A stretch of 64,000 bases of DNA from Pseudomonadales bacterium. GTDB taxonomy: Bacteria; Pseudomonadota; Gammaproteobacteria; Pseudomonadales; Azotimanducaceae. The stretch spans positions 124,001-188,000 of the forward strand of contig JAJEIQ010000054.1 of NCBI GenBank assembly GCA_022827905.1. Reading direction: 5' to 3'. Below, in pieces: positions 1 to 7,971 of the stretch. Both the position numbers and the translations under genes were made by a program. The notes beneath the pieces were generated by a model. It was given only the letters and a program-made list of their open reading frames with translations, searched no databases and was not told where the DNA came from. Each line of letters begins with the position of its first letter. Within the stretch, counting starts at the first letter, position 1.

Positions 1-849
1 GTTCAAGGTGGTTGAGTCCGGGTTGTCGAGGAAGCGCCGCCAACCCCGGCTGATGGTCGGCGACACCCAAACGCCGCGTTCGGCCATCGCCGCTGCCACT
101 TCCGGCCGGTAATCGCTGGCCCAGCCCGCCTGGCCCACCCAGGAGCAGTGCTCGATGGTGCGCACCCCGGCTTCCGCGGCGATGCGGATGCCTTCGGTGC
201 CGTGGCAGTGGGCGGCGACCGACAGCTCGTGGCTGGTGGCCAGATCGACGATTTGGCTCAAGGTCCGCAAGTCGAATTGGGGATCTATCGGGTTGCTGCC
301 CCGGGTCATTCGCCCGCCGGTGGCCATCACCTTGATGAGATCCACGCCGTGGTCCAACTGCCTTCGCAGCACCGCTTCGGCCTCGCCGAAGCCAGCCGCC
401 TCGCCGCCCCAGAAGTGGCAGTGGCCAGCCACGCTGGTGATGGGCTGGCCAGCGCACAGAAGCCTCGGACCCAACAAGGCGCCCCGGTTGATGCGATCGC
501 GGATCTCGATTTCCAGCCAAGCGCCGCCGCCGAGATCCCGGCCCGTGGTGATGCCGGCTCGCGCCATGGCTTCAGCCCGTTCGGCCATGGCCGGCAAGCG
601 CTCGGCAGTGGCCAGCTTGTCCGGGGGCTTGGCGTCGTCCGGGCTAAGCTCCAAATGCACGTGCGCGTCGATCAAACCGGGAATGGCGGTGAGGCCGGAG
701 CAGTCGATGACGCGGTCGCTGGGGCTCGTGGGGAGGTCCGCAAGTGCCCCAATCGCTTGAATTTGGCCGCCGCTGAGCAACAGGGCGTCGGCGGGGGCAA
801 AGCCCTCGCCATCCCAGACGTTCAGGTGGGTCAATCGAGTCGCGGCCAT
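1..849 (-). CDS. Metal-dependent amidohydrolase (3'-truncated by window edge)
   Basis: I translated the minus strand by hand from the ATG at 849; the frame stays open for 283 codons to the window edge. The protein begins MAATRLTHLN and shows amidohydrolase metal-site landmarks: HVH at residues 63-65, a probable carboxylated lysine K173 in DLIKVMATGG, HCH at 214-216 and H234 in TIEHCSW. This layout fits imidazolonepropionase-like or Xaa-Pro dipeptidase-like hydrolases that cut cyclic amide or peptide bonds in the cytoplasm. The start overlaps the dctM stop by one base (TGATG), so it is translationally coupled to the TRAP permease and may hydrolyse the imported compound. The substrate cannot be told from sequence, and the C-terminal metal Asp lies outside the window. 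Confidence 0.85.
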   Translation of the reverse strand, partial: MAATRLTHLNVWDGEGFAPADALLLSGGQIQAIGALADLPTSPSDRVIDCSGLTAIPGLIDAHVHLELSPDDAKPPDKLATAERLPAMAERAEAMARAGITTGRDLGGGAWLEIEIRDRINRGALLGPRLLCAGQPITSVAGHCHFWGGEAAGFGEAEAVLRRQLDHGVDLIKVMATGGRMTRGSNPIDPQFDLRTLSQIVDLATSHELSVAAHCHGTEGIRIAAEAGVRTIEHCSWVGQAGWASDYRPEVAAAMAERGVWVSPTISRGWRRFLDNPDSTTLN

Positions 850-2225
850 CAGCGCAGCGCGCCCGGCAACCAGGTGGCAAGGCTCGGAACGGCGAACAAC
901 AGCATCAGCAGCACCAGTTGCAGCGCAACGAAGGGAACGACGCCACGATACATGGCTGCGGTCGGAATGTCCTTCGGCGTGACGCCGCGCAAGTAGAACA
1001 GCGCGAAGCCGAATGGCGGGGTCAGGAAGGAGGTCTGCAGGTTCACCGCGATCAGGACGCCCAGCCAGATGGGGTCGATGCCCAAGGCCAGCAGGCCCGG
1101 GCCCACCACGGGGATGACCACGAAGGTGATCTCGATGAAGTCCAGCACGAAGCCAAGCAGGAAAATCACCACCATCACCGCCACCAAGGCGCCTAAGGCG
1201 CCGCCGGGGAACTCCTCGAAAAGCCCCTGCACCAGGACATCGCCGCCGAGGCCCCGAAACACCAGCGCGAAGACCGATGCGCCAATGAGGATGAAAAACA
1301 CCATGGCCGTGGTTTTCAGGGTGGATTCGCAGACGGAGCGCAGCAGTTCGCGGTTCAGGGTCCGGTTGGCCAGGGCCAGCAGCATGGCCCCCACGGCGCC
1401 GACCCCAGCGGCTTCGGTCGGCGTCGCCAAGCCGGCCAGAATGCTGCCGAGCACCGCGAGGATCAGGCTCATGGGCGCCAGCAACGCTCGAATCAACGCG
1501 CTGGCGGTTGGGGCGTCCGGCTCGGTGCCTCCGCTTCTCTGGGGGGGTGCGCGGTGCGGCTGCAGGACGGCGGCGGTCAGCAGGTAAAGCGCATAGAGCG
1601 CCACCAATACCACCCCGGGAAGCAGCGAGCCGGCGAACAGGTCGCCGATGGAAACCGTCTTCGGCGCAAACACGCCCTGGGCCAACTGCGCTTGGCTGTA
1701 GGCGTTGGAGAGCACATCGCCGAGCAGCACCAAGGCGATGGAAGGCGGGATGATCTGCCCCAAGGCGCCGGTGGCGCTGATCGTGCCTGTGGCCAATCGT
1801 GGATCGTAGCCCTGGCGCAGCAGGTTGGGCAGCGCCATCAGCCCCAAGGTCACCACCGTGGCGCCGACAATGCCGGTGCTCGCGGCCATCAGGGCGCCCA
1901 TGAGGATCACGCCCAGCCCCAATCCGCCGGGCAGCCCGCCGAGCAGCCCGGACAGCGTGCGCAGCAGTTGTTCGGCGATGCGTGTGCGCTCAAGCATCGC
2001 ACCCATGAAGATGAACAGCGGCACGGCGATGAGCGTCTGGTTGGCCATGATGCCGTACAGCCGCCCAGGCAGAAAGCCGAGCACGTTCAAGTCGAAGACG
2101 CCAAGGCCGGCGCAAGCCAAGGCGAAGGCAAACGAGCCGCCGGCCAAGGTCAAGGCCACGGGGTAGCCCAGCAGCAGGAGGGCGAAGACCAGCGCGAACA
2201 GCAGGATGGGAGCTAGGGCCTCCAC
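849..2225 (-). CDS. dctM: TRAP transporter large permease DctM
   Basis: This 458-residue protein is almost entirely hydrophobic helices and carries DctM hallmarks: an N-terminal LLLGYPVALTLAGGSFAFAL segment, IAVPLFIFMGAMLERTRIAE and GTISATGALGQIIPPSIAL. It forms the sodium-driven translocation channel of a tripartite ATP-independent periplasmic transporter in the inner membrane. The frame is open further upstream, but there it runs antisense-free across dctQ in another frame, so that part is not real. The likely start is the GTG at 2225, which overlaps the dctQ stop by one base (TAGTG). That gives a length normal for DctM. No substrate-binding protein gene adjoins the pair; a TakP-like one lies at 20267-21376. 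Confidence 0.93.
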   Translation of the reverse strand: MEALAPILLFALVFALLLLGYPVALTLAGGSFAFALACAGLGVFDLNVLGFLPGRLYGIMANQTLIAVPLFIFMGAMLERTRIAEQLLRTLSGLLGGLPGGLGLGVILMGALMAASTGIVGATVVTLGLMALPNLLRQGYDPRLATGTISATGALGQIIPPSIALVLLGDVLSNAYSQAQLAQGVFAPKTVSIGDLFAGSLLPGVVLVALYALYLLTAAVLQPHRAPPQRSGGTEPDAPTASALIRALLAPMSLILAVLGSILAGLATPTEAAGVGAVGAMLLALANRTLNRELLRSVCESTLKTTAMVFFILIGASVFALVFRGLGGDVLVQGLFEEFPGGALGALVAVMVVIFLLGFVLDFIEITFVVIPVVGPGLLALGIDPIWLGVLIAVNLQTSFLTPPFGFALFYLRGVTPKDIPTAAMYRGVVPFVALQLVLLMLLFAVPSLATWLPGALR

Positions 2226-2722
2226 TATTCGGAAGATCTCCCAGCCAGCCGTCGCCAAGCTTTGCTGATCTCGCTTAAGCCCTGCAGCAGCAGGAGCACC
2301 GCCATCAATGGGATGAGCGTTTTCAGCAGGAAGACCCCGGGCAAGCCGCCGACTTCGGATGAGCCTTCCAGTATCCGCCATGCGCTCGCGGCGTAGGGCA
2401 GCGAGGTGACCAACACCAGCCCCGCCACCGGCAGCAGCAGGAAGAGGTGGCCAAAGAGGTCCACCAAGGCGCGCCAGCGTGGACCGCGGCCGCTGTAGAG
2501 AATATCCACCCGGACGTGGCCGTTCTCCTTCAATGTGTAGGCCATGCCCAGCATCAGCACCAAGCCGTGCCCGTAGCTGACCGCTTCCTGAATCTGGATG
2601 GTGTTCTGCGCGAAGGCGTAGCGCAGCAGGACGATAGCGGCGACGGCCACGGCCATCGCCAAGGTGAGCCACGCGACCGCGCGGCCAATCCCATGGTTGA
2701 GCCGGTCAATGAAAACGTTCAT
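2225..2722 (-). CDS. dctQ: TRAP transporter small permease DctQ
   Basis: This 165-residue inner-membrane protein has about four hydrophobic helices, the normal plan of DctQ, which scaffolds the large permease DctM. The segment LMLGMAYTLKENGHVRVDIL (around residues 56-75) is a DctQ signature; the GHVRVD core is shared with carriers of organic and keto acids. The start ATG at 2722 gives MNVFIDRLNHGIGRAVAWL and has only a weak upstream ribosome-binding site. Translation is coupled to dctM through a one-base stop-start overlap. The 53-bp gap upstream separates it from the MerR-TPR gene on the same strand, so the regulator may be cotranscribed. Confidence 0.92.
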   Translation of the reverse strand: MNVFIDRLNHGIGRAVAWLTLAMAVAVAAIVLLRYAFAQNTIQIQEAVSYGHGLVLMLGMAYTLKENGHVRVDILYSGRGPRWRALVDLFGHLFLLLPVAGLVLVTSLPYAASAWRILEGSSEVGGLPGVFLLKTLIPLMAVLLLLQGLSEISKAWRRLAGRSSE

Positions 2723-2775
2723 GGTGCCCGTGACACTCTGCGGCTTGGGGCCGCTGAACGGCTTGGATTTGCGGA

Positions 2776-3606
2776 TCAGCGCTCCCCTTCAGGCTGGCCC
2801 GTTAGATTCATGTAGCGCTGCTGGTGTCGGCGATAGGCCACTTCATCACCCCGGCGGCGCGATATGCGCGCCAAGTTGAAGTGGGCGTCCGGCACATCGG
2901 GCGCCTTGGCATAAAAGCGGGCGGCCAGCTCCCCTTCATTGAGCTCGTCAAAAATGGTGCCAAGGTTGTAGTTGGCCAACTGGTGGTCGGGCACCGCCTC
3001 CACGGCCAGTTCGTAGTGTCGCTTGGCTTCCTTCAGGTTGCCCTTGAGTTGGTGCAGGCGACCGAGGTTGACCCAGGCATCCGCGCAGTTCGGATCGGAC
3101 AGGACCGCCTTTTGGTAAGCCTCCATGGCCTTGCCGACGTTCCACTCCTCCAGGTCAACGCCAAGTTGGCACCACTCGCTCGCACTCAGTTCATCGGCTT
3201 CGCCGGGCGCGATGTCGCGGCCTTCCCAGAGCACGGTCACGGTGTCGCCACTGACGCGCTGGGCAAAGTCCAGGCAGCCTTGGCCCGTTTCGGCATTCCA
3301 GAGCCGGTCCTTGGCGCGTACCACCACGCCGTCTCCCTGGGCCAGCAGGCGAACCCCCGAAAGGGCTTCGGGCGATTCGAAGCTGGACTTGAGCCGGGTC
3401 ATCGCGCGGAACAGGCTGCGCGGGCTGACGTCGGCATCGATCATGCTTTTGGCGGTGCGCAGCAAGACCAGATCCTTGAAGTCGAAGCGATGCTCACCGT
3501 TGGGCCCCTTGGCGGGGGACAGCAGCTTGCGGCGCACGAAATGGCGCACCTGGCTTGGTGTCATGCCCACGATATCCGCCACGTTTCGAGTGCTGTAGCC
3601 GCTCAT
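2776..3606 (-). CDS. MerR-type HTH regulator fused to TPR repeats
   Basis: This 276-residue protein joins two modules. Residues 1 to about 75 (YSTRNVADIVGMTPSQVRHF, then EHRFDFKDLVLLRTAKSM) form a MerR-like winged helix. Residues about 155-270 carry tetratricopeptide repeats, for example KAMEAYQKAVLSDPNCADAW and EAKRHYELAVEAVPDHQLAN. A middle stretch of roughly 70 residues is unassigned. MerR proteins normally carry a C-terminal dimerisation helix and small ligand domain; here a protein-interaction solenoid takes that place, so it may sense a partner protein. It sits just upstream of dctQM on the same strand, and an imperfect dyad lies about 55 bp before its start. Control of the TRAP cluster is inference. 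Confidence 0.82.
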   Translation of the reverse strand: MSGYSTRNVADIVGMTPSQVRHFVRRKLLSPAKGPNGEHRFDFKDLVLLRTAKSMIDADVSPRSLFRAMTRLKSSFESPEALSGVRLLAQGDGVVVRAKDRLWNAETGQGCLDFAQRVSGDTVTVLWEGRDIAPGEADELSASEWCQLGVDLEEWNVGKAMEAYQKAVLSDPNCADAWVNLGRLHQLKGNLKEAKRHYELAVEAVPDHQLANYNLGTIFDELNEGELAARFYAKAPDVPDAHFNLARISRRRGDEVAYRRHQQRYMNLTGQPEGER

Positions 3607-3660
3607 CGATTGCCCCGTTCCCTTGGAGACGCCATCGCCCGGAGTTGGTGGCCAAATTTA

Positions 3661-3688
3661 GCCCAATAGCAAACGAATCGCTATGGGC
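3661..3688. promoter_or_regulatory. Imperfect inverted repeat upstream of MerR-TPR gene
   Basis: GCCCAATAGC at 3661-3670 and GCTATGGGC at 3680-3688 form a dyad, differing by one extra A in the left arm, with a 9-nt spacer. It lies 55-82 bp upstream of the MerR-TPR start codon, a position compatible with an autoregulatory operator. Function is inferred only from symmetry and position. Confidence 0.35.
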
Positions 3689-3717
3689 AATCACTTACGT
3701 TGATGCACGACATCGAC

Positions 3718-4179
3718 CTAAGGGCGGCCGACACCTTTGTTCCCTTGGCGCAAGGATTCGCGCAGCAGTGCGAGCTGTTCGACGGTGATTTCCTGGAACC
3801 CCGGTATGGCGCAGGGCGGTCCCAAGCGGCTATCCCCGGGGCCGAAGCGGTAGGTGCCGCGGATGGCGTCATGGGTGCAGACCGACATGCCGTTGAGGGT
3901 TTCGTAGGCCACCGGGTCATTACGGCGCAGACCTGGGCAGCGGTGCGGCAACTGAACGAGGTAGAGCGCCTTGCGGCTCATGCGAAACACCACGTGGCGA
4001 TCGTCGAGGGCATCGACTTCGCGGATGCGGTGGATGGACAGGCAGCGCTCCTCCTCCGCGTAGTCCGACGGGGCCGAAGGCTCCGACAGCAGGGCCTCCA
4101 CCTCCGCGGGCAGTGCGGGCTGCTCCTCAGCAAACGCCAAGCCCGCCCATAGACAGAGGACTGCCGCGCCCACTCTCAT
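3718..4179 (-). CDS. Secreted DUF6491-type protein, copy 2
   Basis: The protein has 153 residues from the ATG at 4179, which has an AGGAGG Shine-Dalgarno at 4189-4194 with a 9-nt spacer; an upstream extension is open but lacks a ribosome-binding site. MRVGAAVLCLWAGLAFAEE is a Sec signal peptide. The mature part has a conserved Cys pattern (ERCLSIHRIREVDALDDRHV, LPHRCPGL, VCTHDAI, PPCAIPGF) that I match to the DUF6491 family of periplasmic proteins of unknown function. It lies 13 nt after a paralogue on the same strand, and its Shine-Dalgarno overlaps that gene's stop codon, so the two are one transcript. No function is assigned. Confidence 0.75.
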   Translation of the reverse strand: MRVGAAVLCLWAGLAFAEEQPALPAEVEALLSEPSAPSDYAEEERCLSIHRIREVDALDDRHVVFRMSRKALYLVQLPHRCPGLRRNDPVAYETLNGMSVCTHDAIRGTYRFGPGDSRLGPPCAIPGFQEITVEQLALLRESLRQGNKGVGRP

Positions 4180-4192
4180 CCCAATACGCCTC

Positions 4193-4729
4193 CTAGGACC
4201 CGGAACCAGCATGCTGCTCCCGCCGCTGACGGCGGCGCTCCCGGCGTTCCTGCACGGCTGCCTGCCGGGCCAGCGCTACGGACTCCTTGAGCGCCGCTGC
4301 TTGCTGCGGATCGATTTTCTCAAACTTGCCGAGCACGCATTGGCCGCGCCACGCGTAGCTGCCGAAGCGGTCATGGCCGCTGATCTTGTCGAGGTCGCAC
4401 AGGCGGGACGAAGTGCGCTCGACCACGAACATCACATCGCCCCGCAACGGGCAGCGATGGCGCAGCCGGTTAAGCCAGGTGCCCCGCCGGCCCTCGAACA
4501 GCAGGTGGTGGTCATCCAGCACCTTGATGCTCCGGTAGCTGCTCGCCGTGATGCAGTTTTCGGCGTCGCTGTAATCCGATGCCGGGGAGGTCTCGCGCAA
4601 GATGGCGTCCACATCATAGTCGGCTGGTCCTGCGCCCTTGGGCGTATCGTTGGCCCAAGCGCCTGTGCCCACTGCAAAGGCCAGTGCTAGTACGGCCGCT
4701 ACCGCCCCTGCTATTCGCCTGCCGTTCAT
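4193..4729 (-). CDS. Secreted DUF6491-type protein, copy 1
   Basis: The protein has about 178 residues from the ATG at 4729; an ATG at 4741 and a GTG at 4759 are in-frame alternatives. The 4729 start gives a clean signal peptide, MNGRRIAGAVAAVLALAFAV, followed by an Ala-Trp-Ala cleavage zone. The body repeats the pattern of its downstream neighbour: NCITASSYRSIKVLDDHHLL, RLRHRCPL, a Cys near SSRLCDLDKI and GQCVLGKFEKI. The C-terminus is a basic, Arg/Gln-rich tail (ERRERRRQRREQ) absent from copy 2. The two genes look like a tandem duplication that has diverged. It is divergent from the flavin monooxygenase at 4805. Function unknown. Confidence 0.75.
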   Translation of the reverse strand: MNGRRIAGAVAAVLALAFAVGTGAWANDTPKGAGPADYDVDAILRETSPASDYSDAENCITASSYRSIKVLDDHHLLFEGRRGTWLNRLRHRCPLRGDVMFVVERTSSRLCDLDKISGHDRFGSYAWRGQCVLGKFEKIDPQQAAALKESVALARQAAVQERRERRRQRREQHAGSGS

Positions 4730-4745
4730 TAGGTCGCCCATGTTA

Positions 4746-4775
4746 TTGCCAAACAGCACCGTTGGCCCCTATGCT
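4746..4775 (+). promoter_or_regulatory. Candidate sigma70 promoter for flavin monooxygenase
   Basis: A -35-like TTGCCA (4746-4751) and a -10-like TATGCT (4770-4775) are 18 bp apart. They would give a leader of roughly 23 nt containing AAGGAAG (4792-4798), 6 nt before the ATG at 4805. Matches are moderate. Confidence 0.4.
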
Positions 4776-4804
4776 TTTGACTTTTGCAGGCAAGGAAGTT
4801 CCCC

Positions 4805-5896
4805 ATGCACGTCGGCACCGCGGTCATTTTCCAAAACACCAACAAGCACACCACCGATCTCGACGTCTATCGCAACGATGTGCGTCTCGCCGAGTTGGCG
4901 GAGCCGCTCGGCTTCGAGTCCATCTGGACCGTCGAGCACCACTTCACGGATTACACCATGTGTCCCGATCCGCTGCAGTTCCTCACCTACATGGCGGGAC
5001 GCACCGAAACCGCGAAGCTCGGCTCCATGGTGGTGGTGCTGCCCTGGCATGACCCGCTGCGGGTCGCTGAACAGGTGTCCATGCTGGACAACCTCTCCGG
5101 GGGTCGGCTCATTCTCGGTCTCGGCCGCGGTGCGGGCAGGGTGGAGTTCGACGGTTTCCGACAGGACATGGAGGATTCCCGGCCGCGTTTCGTGGAGTCC
5201 GCTGAATGCGTTCTCGAAGGGCTCGAACGGGGCTACTGCGAATACGACGGCGACTACGTCAAGCAACCCCGGGTCGAAATCCGTCCGGAACCCTTCCTGA
5301 CCTTCAAGGGCCGCACCTATGCCGCTGCGGTTTCGCCGGATTCCGTGCCCATCATGGCCCGGTTGGGGCTCGGGCTGCTCATCATTCCGCAAAAGCCCTG
5401 GGATGCCGTGGAACAGGAAATTGAGCAGTACCGCACCCTCTACCGGGAGATCAACGCCGAAGACCCGCCTGCCCCCATCGTCGGCGGCTGGACCCTGTGC
5501 GACCGCGACGACGGCCGGGCGCGACAGCTCGCCGAACGCTACATCGGCGGCTACTGGCAAACGGTGCTCGATCACTACCGCTTCCATGAGAACCACCTCA
5601 AGGGGCAAAAGGGCTACGAATACTACGGCCAGTTTGCCAAAAGCATCCAGAAGCAAGGCGTGGACAACGCCGTCGAGTTCTTCCTTGGCCTGCAGGTTTG
5701 GGGCGACCCAGACCGGTGCCTGGAAACCATCAAGCGCAATTGCGAACGGCTTGGCGCCGGTGCCTTCGTCGGCATATTCAGCTACGCTGGCATGCCCTGG
5801 GCGGATGCGGAAGCCAACATGCGTCTCTTCGCCGCCGAGGTTCTGCCCAAACTGAAGGACGAACCGGTGAGCGGACGGGTGGACTGGGCAGCTTAG
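4805..5896 (+). CDS. LLM-class flavin-dependent monooxygenase
   Basis: The 363-residue protein belongs to the bacterial luciferase-like monooxygenase superfamily. It has an N-terminal beta strand MHVGTAVIFQNTNK, LGFESIWTVEHHFTD (about residues 35-50) and LDNLSGGRLILGLGRGAGRV (about 96-115), the usual flavin-barrel landmarks. These enzymes use FMNH2 or F420 to oxidise organic substrates in the cytoplasm; the substrate is unknown. A TTG at 4784 is also in frame, but the ATG at 4805 has a good Shine-Dalgarno (AAGGAAG, 6-nt spacer). Its stop codon shares four bases (5893-5896) with the convergent MFS gene. Confidence 0.88.
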   Translation: MHVGTAVIFQNTNKHTTDLDVYRNDVRLAELAEPLGFESIWTVEHHFTDYTMCPDPLQFLTYMAGRTETAKLGSMVVVLPWHDPLRVAEQVSMLDNLSGGRLILGLGRGAGRVEFDGFRQDMEDSRPRFVESAECVLEGLERGYCEYDGDYVKQPRVEIRPEPFLTFKGRTYAAAVSPDSVPIMARLGLGLLIIPQKPWDAVEQEIEQYRTLYREINAEDPPAPIVGGWTLCDRDDGRARQLAERYIGGYWQTVLDHYRFHENHLKGQKGYEYYGQFAKSIQKQGVDNAVEFFLGLQVWGDPDRCLETIKRNCERLGAGAFVGIFSYAGMPWADAEANMRLFAAEVLPKLKDEPVSGRVDWAA

Positions 5897-7083
5897 GGGC
5901 TACCCACTTCCAAACTCCGTCCGGCCCGCTTCGGCGGGCGTGACAGCAGGAAGCAGAAGGCGCCGGCCAGCACCAGCATGGCCAACAGGGTGAAGCCGGC
6001 TTGGTAGTCGCCGTTGCGGTCGGCCATGTACCCGGCGATGATCGGGCCGGCGGACATCCCGAGCATCACGATCAGCGACGAGAAGCCCATGATGGTGCCG
6101 AAGGACGAGGGGCCGAAGTAATCCGCCCGCAGCGCCACCATCTGCGGGCCGCGAATGCCCCAGGCAAGGCCGTGCAGCAGTGTGCAGAGCACCACCATCC
6201 AGAGGTGAGTGGCGTAGGCAACCAGCAGCATGCCGGCGCCATGGGCCAGCATGCAGGCAAAGCAGATGAGGCGCTTGTCGAACTTGTCGCCCAAGTAGCC
6301 GCCGATGAGTTGTCCGACCATCTGGCAGCCGGTCATCAGCGCCACCACTAGGCCTGCCGCAGCCAAGGAATAGTCCAAGCCCTCGGTCAGGTGCGGCGCC
6401 AGATGCACGATCAAGGAGGAGACGGCCAACAAAGCCGAGGCGTGGCCGAAGGAGATCAGCCAAAACGGCCAAGTGCGCATGGCCTGCCGGGCGGTGAAGT
6501 CGGGCAGGGGTGGCAGCGGTGCCTCGCCGTTCGTAAAGGTGCTGCGGATCCCGTCCGGCACCTCTCCCCGGTCCTCGGGGCGGTGGTGGACCAGCCGTAC
6601 CAAGGGCAGGCCTAGGATCAGCACCAGAATGCCGGAATAGAACGCTGTCGCCCGCCATCCGAAAGCCTCCAGGCTCACAATGAGCAAGGGCACCGACAGG
6701 CCGCCGATCGAAAAGCCGAGTTGGGAGAGCGACACCGCCTTGGAGCGGTGTCGGTTGAACCAATTGACCAAGGGCACCATGAGCGTGGCGAAGCCGCCGA
6801 GGCTCGAACCCAGGGCGATCAGGGCGAATGTGACATAGAAGCCGAGCAAGGATTCGACTTGGCTGAACAGCATGAAGCCGACGCTGAAAATCAGGGTGCC
6901 GATGGTGAGTATCAGCCGTGGGCCGAAGCGGTCCACCAGCCAGCCTTGGGCGGGGCCGAGGATGCCGCTCTCGATGCGGGTCAGGGCGAAGGCGGCGGCC
7001 ATCACCGTCTTGCTCCAGCCAAAGTCCGCTTGCAGCACCACCACGTAGGCGCCGTAGGACTGCATCCACAGCATCGCCGTCAA
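5893..7083 (-). CDS. MFS transporter (N-terminus uncertain)
   Basis: This is a major facilitator protein with about 12 hydrophobic helices and the loop motif GWLVDRFGPRLILTIG after helix 2. The overall pattern resembles monocarboxylate or oxalate:formate-type MFS carriers. The only start codon in this frame is TTG at 7083, which falls inside the first helix. In-frame codons upstream, back to a TGA near 7221, encode HVFYGWWIVGASSGIQW. This is the YGWW-type first-helix motif expected in this family, yet no ATG, GTG or TTG precedes it. Either initiation is non-canonical, or a one-base shift joins it to the GTG at 7222 that opens the adjacent frame. The frame follows slipin on the same strand. 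Confidence 0.82.
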   Translation of the reverse strand: MTAMLWMQSYGAYVVVLQADFGWSKTVMAAAFALTRIESGILGPAQGWLVDRFGPRLILTIGTLIFSVGFMLFSQVESLLGFYVTFALIALGSSLGGFATLMVPLVNWFNRHRSKAVSLSQLGFSIGGLSVPLLIVSLEAFGWRATAFYSGILVLILGLPLVRLVHHRPEDRGEVPDGIRSTFTNGEAPLPPLPDFTARQAMRTWPFWLISFGHASALLAVSSLIVHLAPHLTEGLDYSLAAAGLVVALMTGCQMVGQLIGGYLGDKFDKRLICFACMLAHGAGMLLVAYATHLWMVVLCTLLHGLAWGIRGPQMVALRADYFGPSSFGTIMGFSSLIVMLGMSAGPIIAGYMADRNGDYQAGFTLLAMLVLAGAFCFLLSRPPKRAGRSLEVGSP

Positions 7084-7193
7084 CCACTGGATGCCGCTGC
7101 TGGCGCCGACGATCCACCAGCCATAGAAGACGTGCCCCGCGGGGCGTAATAGCTGATCGATCCTGTGGCGGACGTTGCGTCCTCGAAAGTGGG

Positions 7194-7967
7194 CTAGTTG
7201 GAGCCGTCGGAGGGCGGGTCACCTCCCGTCAAGCGGCTCAAGCCCTCCAGTATCCCCACCGGCAGCGGGAACACGATGGTGGAGCTCTTCTCGCCGGCGA
7301 TCTCGGTCAAGGTCTGCAGGTAGCGCAGTTGCATGGCGCCGCCCTCCGCGCTCAGCTCCTGGGCCGCTTGGACCAGCTTCTCCGCCGCCTGCTGCTCGCC
7401 GTCGGCGTGGATGATCTTGGCCCGCCGCTCGCGCTCCGCTTCGGCCTGCCGGGCAATGGCGCGGATCATGCTTTCGTCGATATCGACGTGCTTGATCTCC
7501 ACGTTGGACACCTTGATGCCCCATTGGTCGGTCTGCTGGTCGAGTATGGTCTGGATGTCCTGGTTCAAGCGTTCCCGCTCGGCGAGCAGTTCATCGAGCT
7601 CATGCTGTCCGAGCACCGAACGCAAGGTGGTCTGGGCCAGTTGCCCGGTGGCATCCATGTAGTTCTCCACGTTGATGATGGCGGGCTGCGAGTCCACCAC
7701 CCGGAAGTAGAGCACGGCGTTGACCTTCACCGACACGTTGTCGCGGGTGATCAGGTCCTGGGTGGGAATGTCGAGCACGATGGTGCGCAGATCCACCCGC
7801 ACCATCTGCTGGATGACCGGAATGATGATGACCAGGCCCGGTCCCTTGACCTTGTAAAAGCGGCCAAGCATGAACACCACGCCCCGCTCGTATTCGCGCA
7901 GGATGCGGAAGGCGCTGGCGAGCAACGCCAGCAGGACGGTGGCAACAATGGCAGTGACTATTTCCAT
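7194..7967 (-). CDS. Slipin (stomatin/SPFH-domain membrane protein)
   Basis: The 257-residue protein has one N-terminal membrane helix ([20 protein letters not shown]), then an SPFH/band-7 domain with [36 protein letters not shown] and an [20 protein letters not shown] helix near residue 180. Slipins oligomerise on the inner membrane and are usually encoded with an NfeD-type protease, as here: the nfeD stop lies 4 nt before this ATG, and an AGGAGG site sits within the end of nfeD. Cleavage of slipin by its NfeD partner is known for archaeal homologues; whether it happens here is inference. Confidence 0.92.
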   Translation of the reverse strand: MEIVTAIVATVLLALLASAFRILREYERGVVFMLGRFYKVKGPGLVIIIPVIQQMVRVDLRTIVLDIPTQDLITRDNVSVKVNAVLYFRVVDSQPAIINVENYMDATGQLAQTTLRSVLGQHELDELLAERERLNQDIQTILDQQTDQWGIKVSNVEIKHVDIDESMIRAIARQAEAERERRAKIIHADGEQQAAEKLVQAAQELSAEGGAMQLRYLQTLTEIAGEKSSTIVFPLPVGILEGLSRLTGGDPPSDGSN

Positions 7968-7971
7968 GGAT

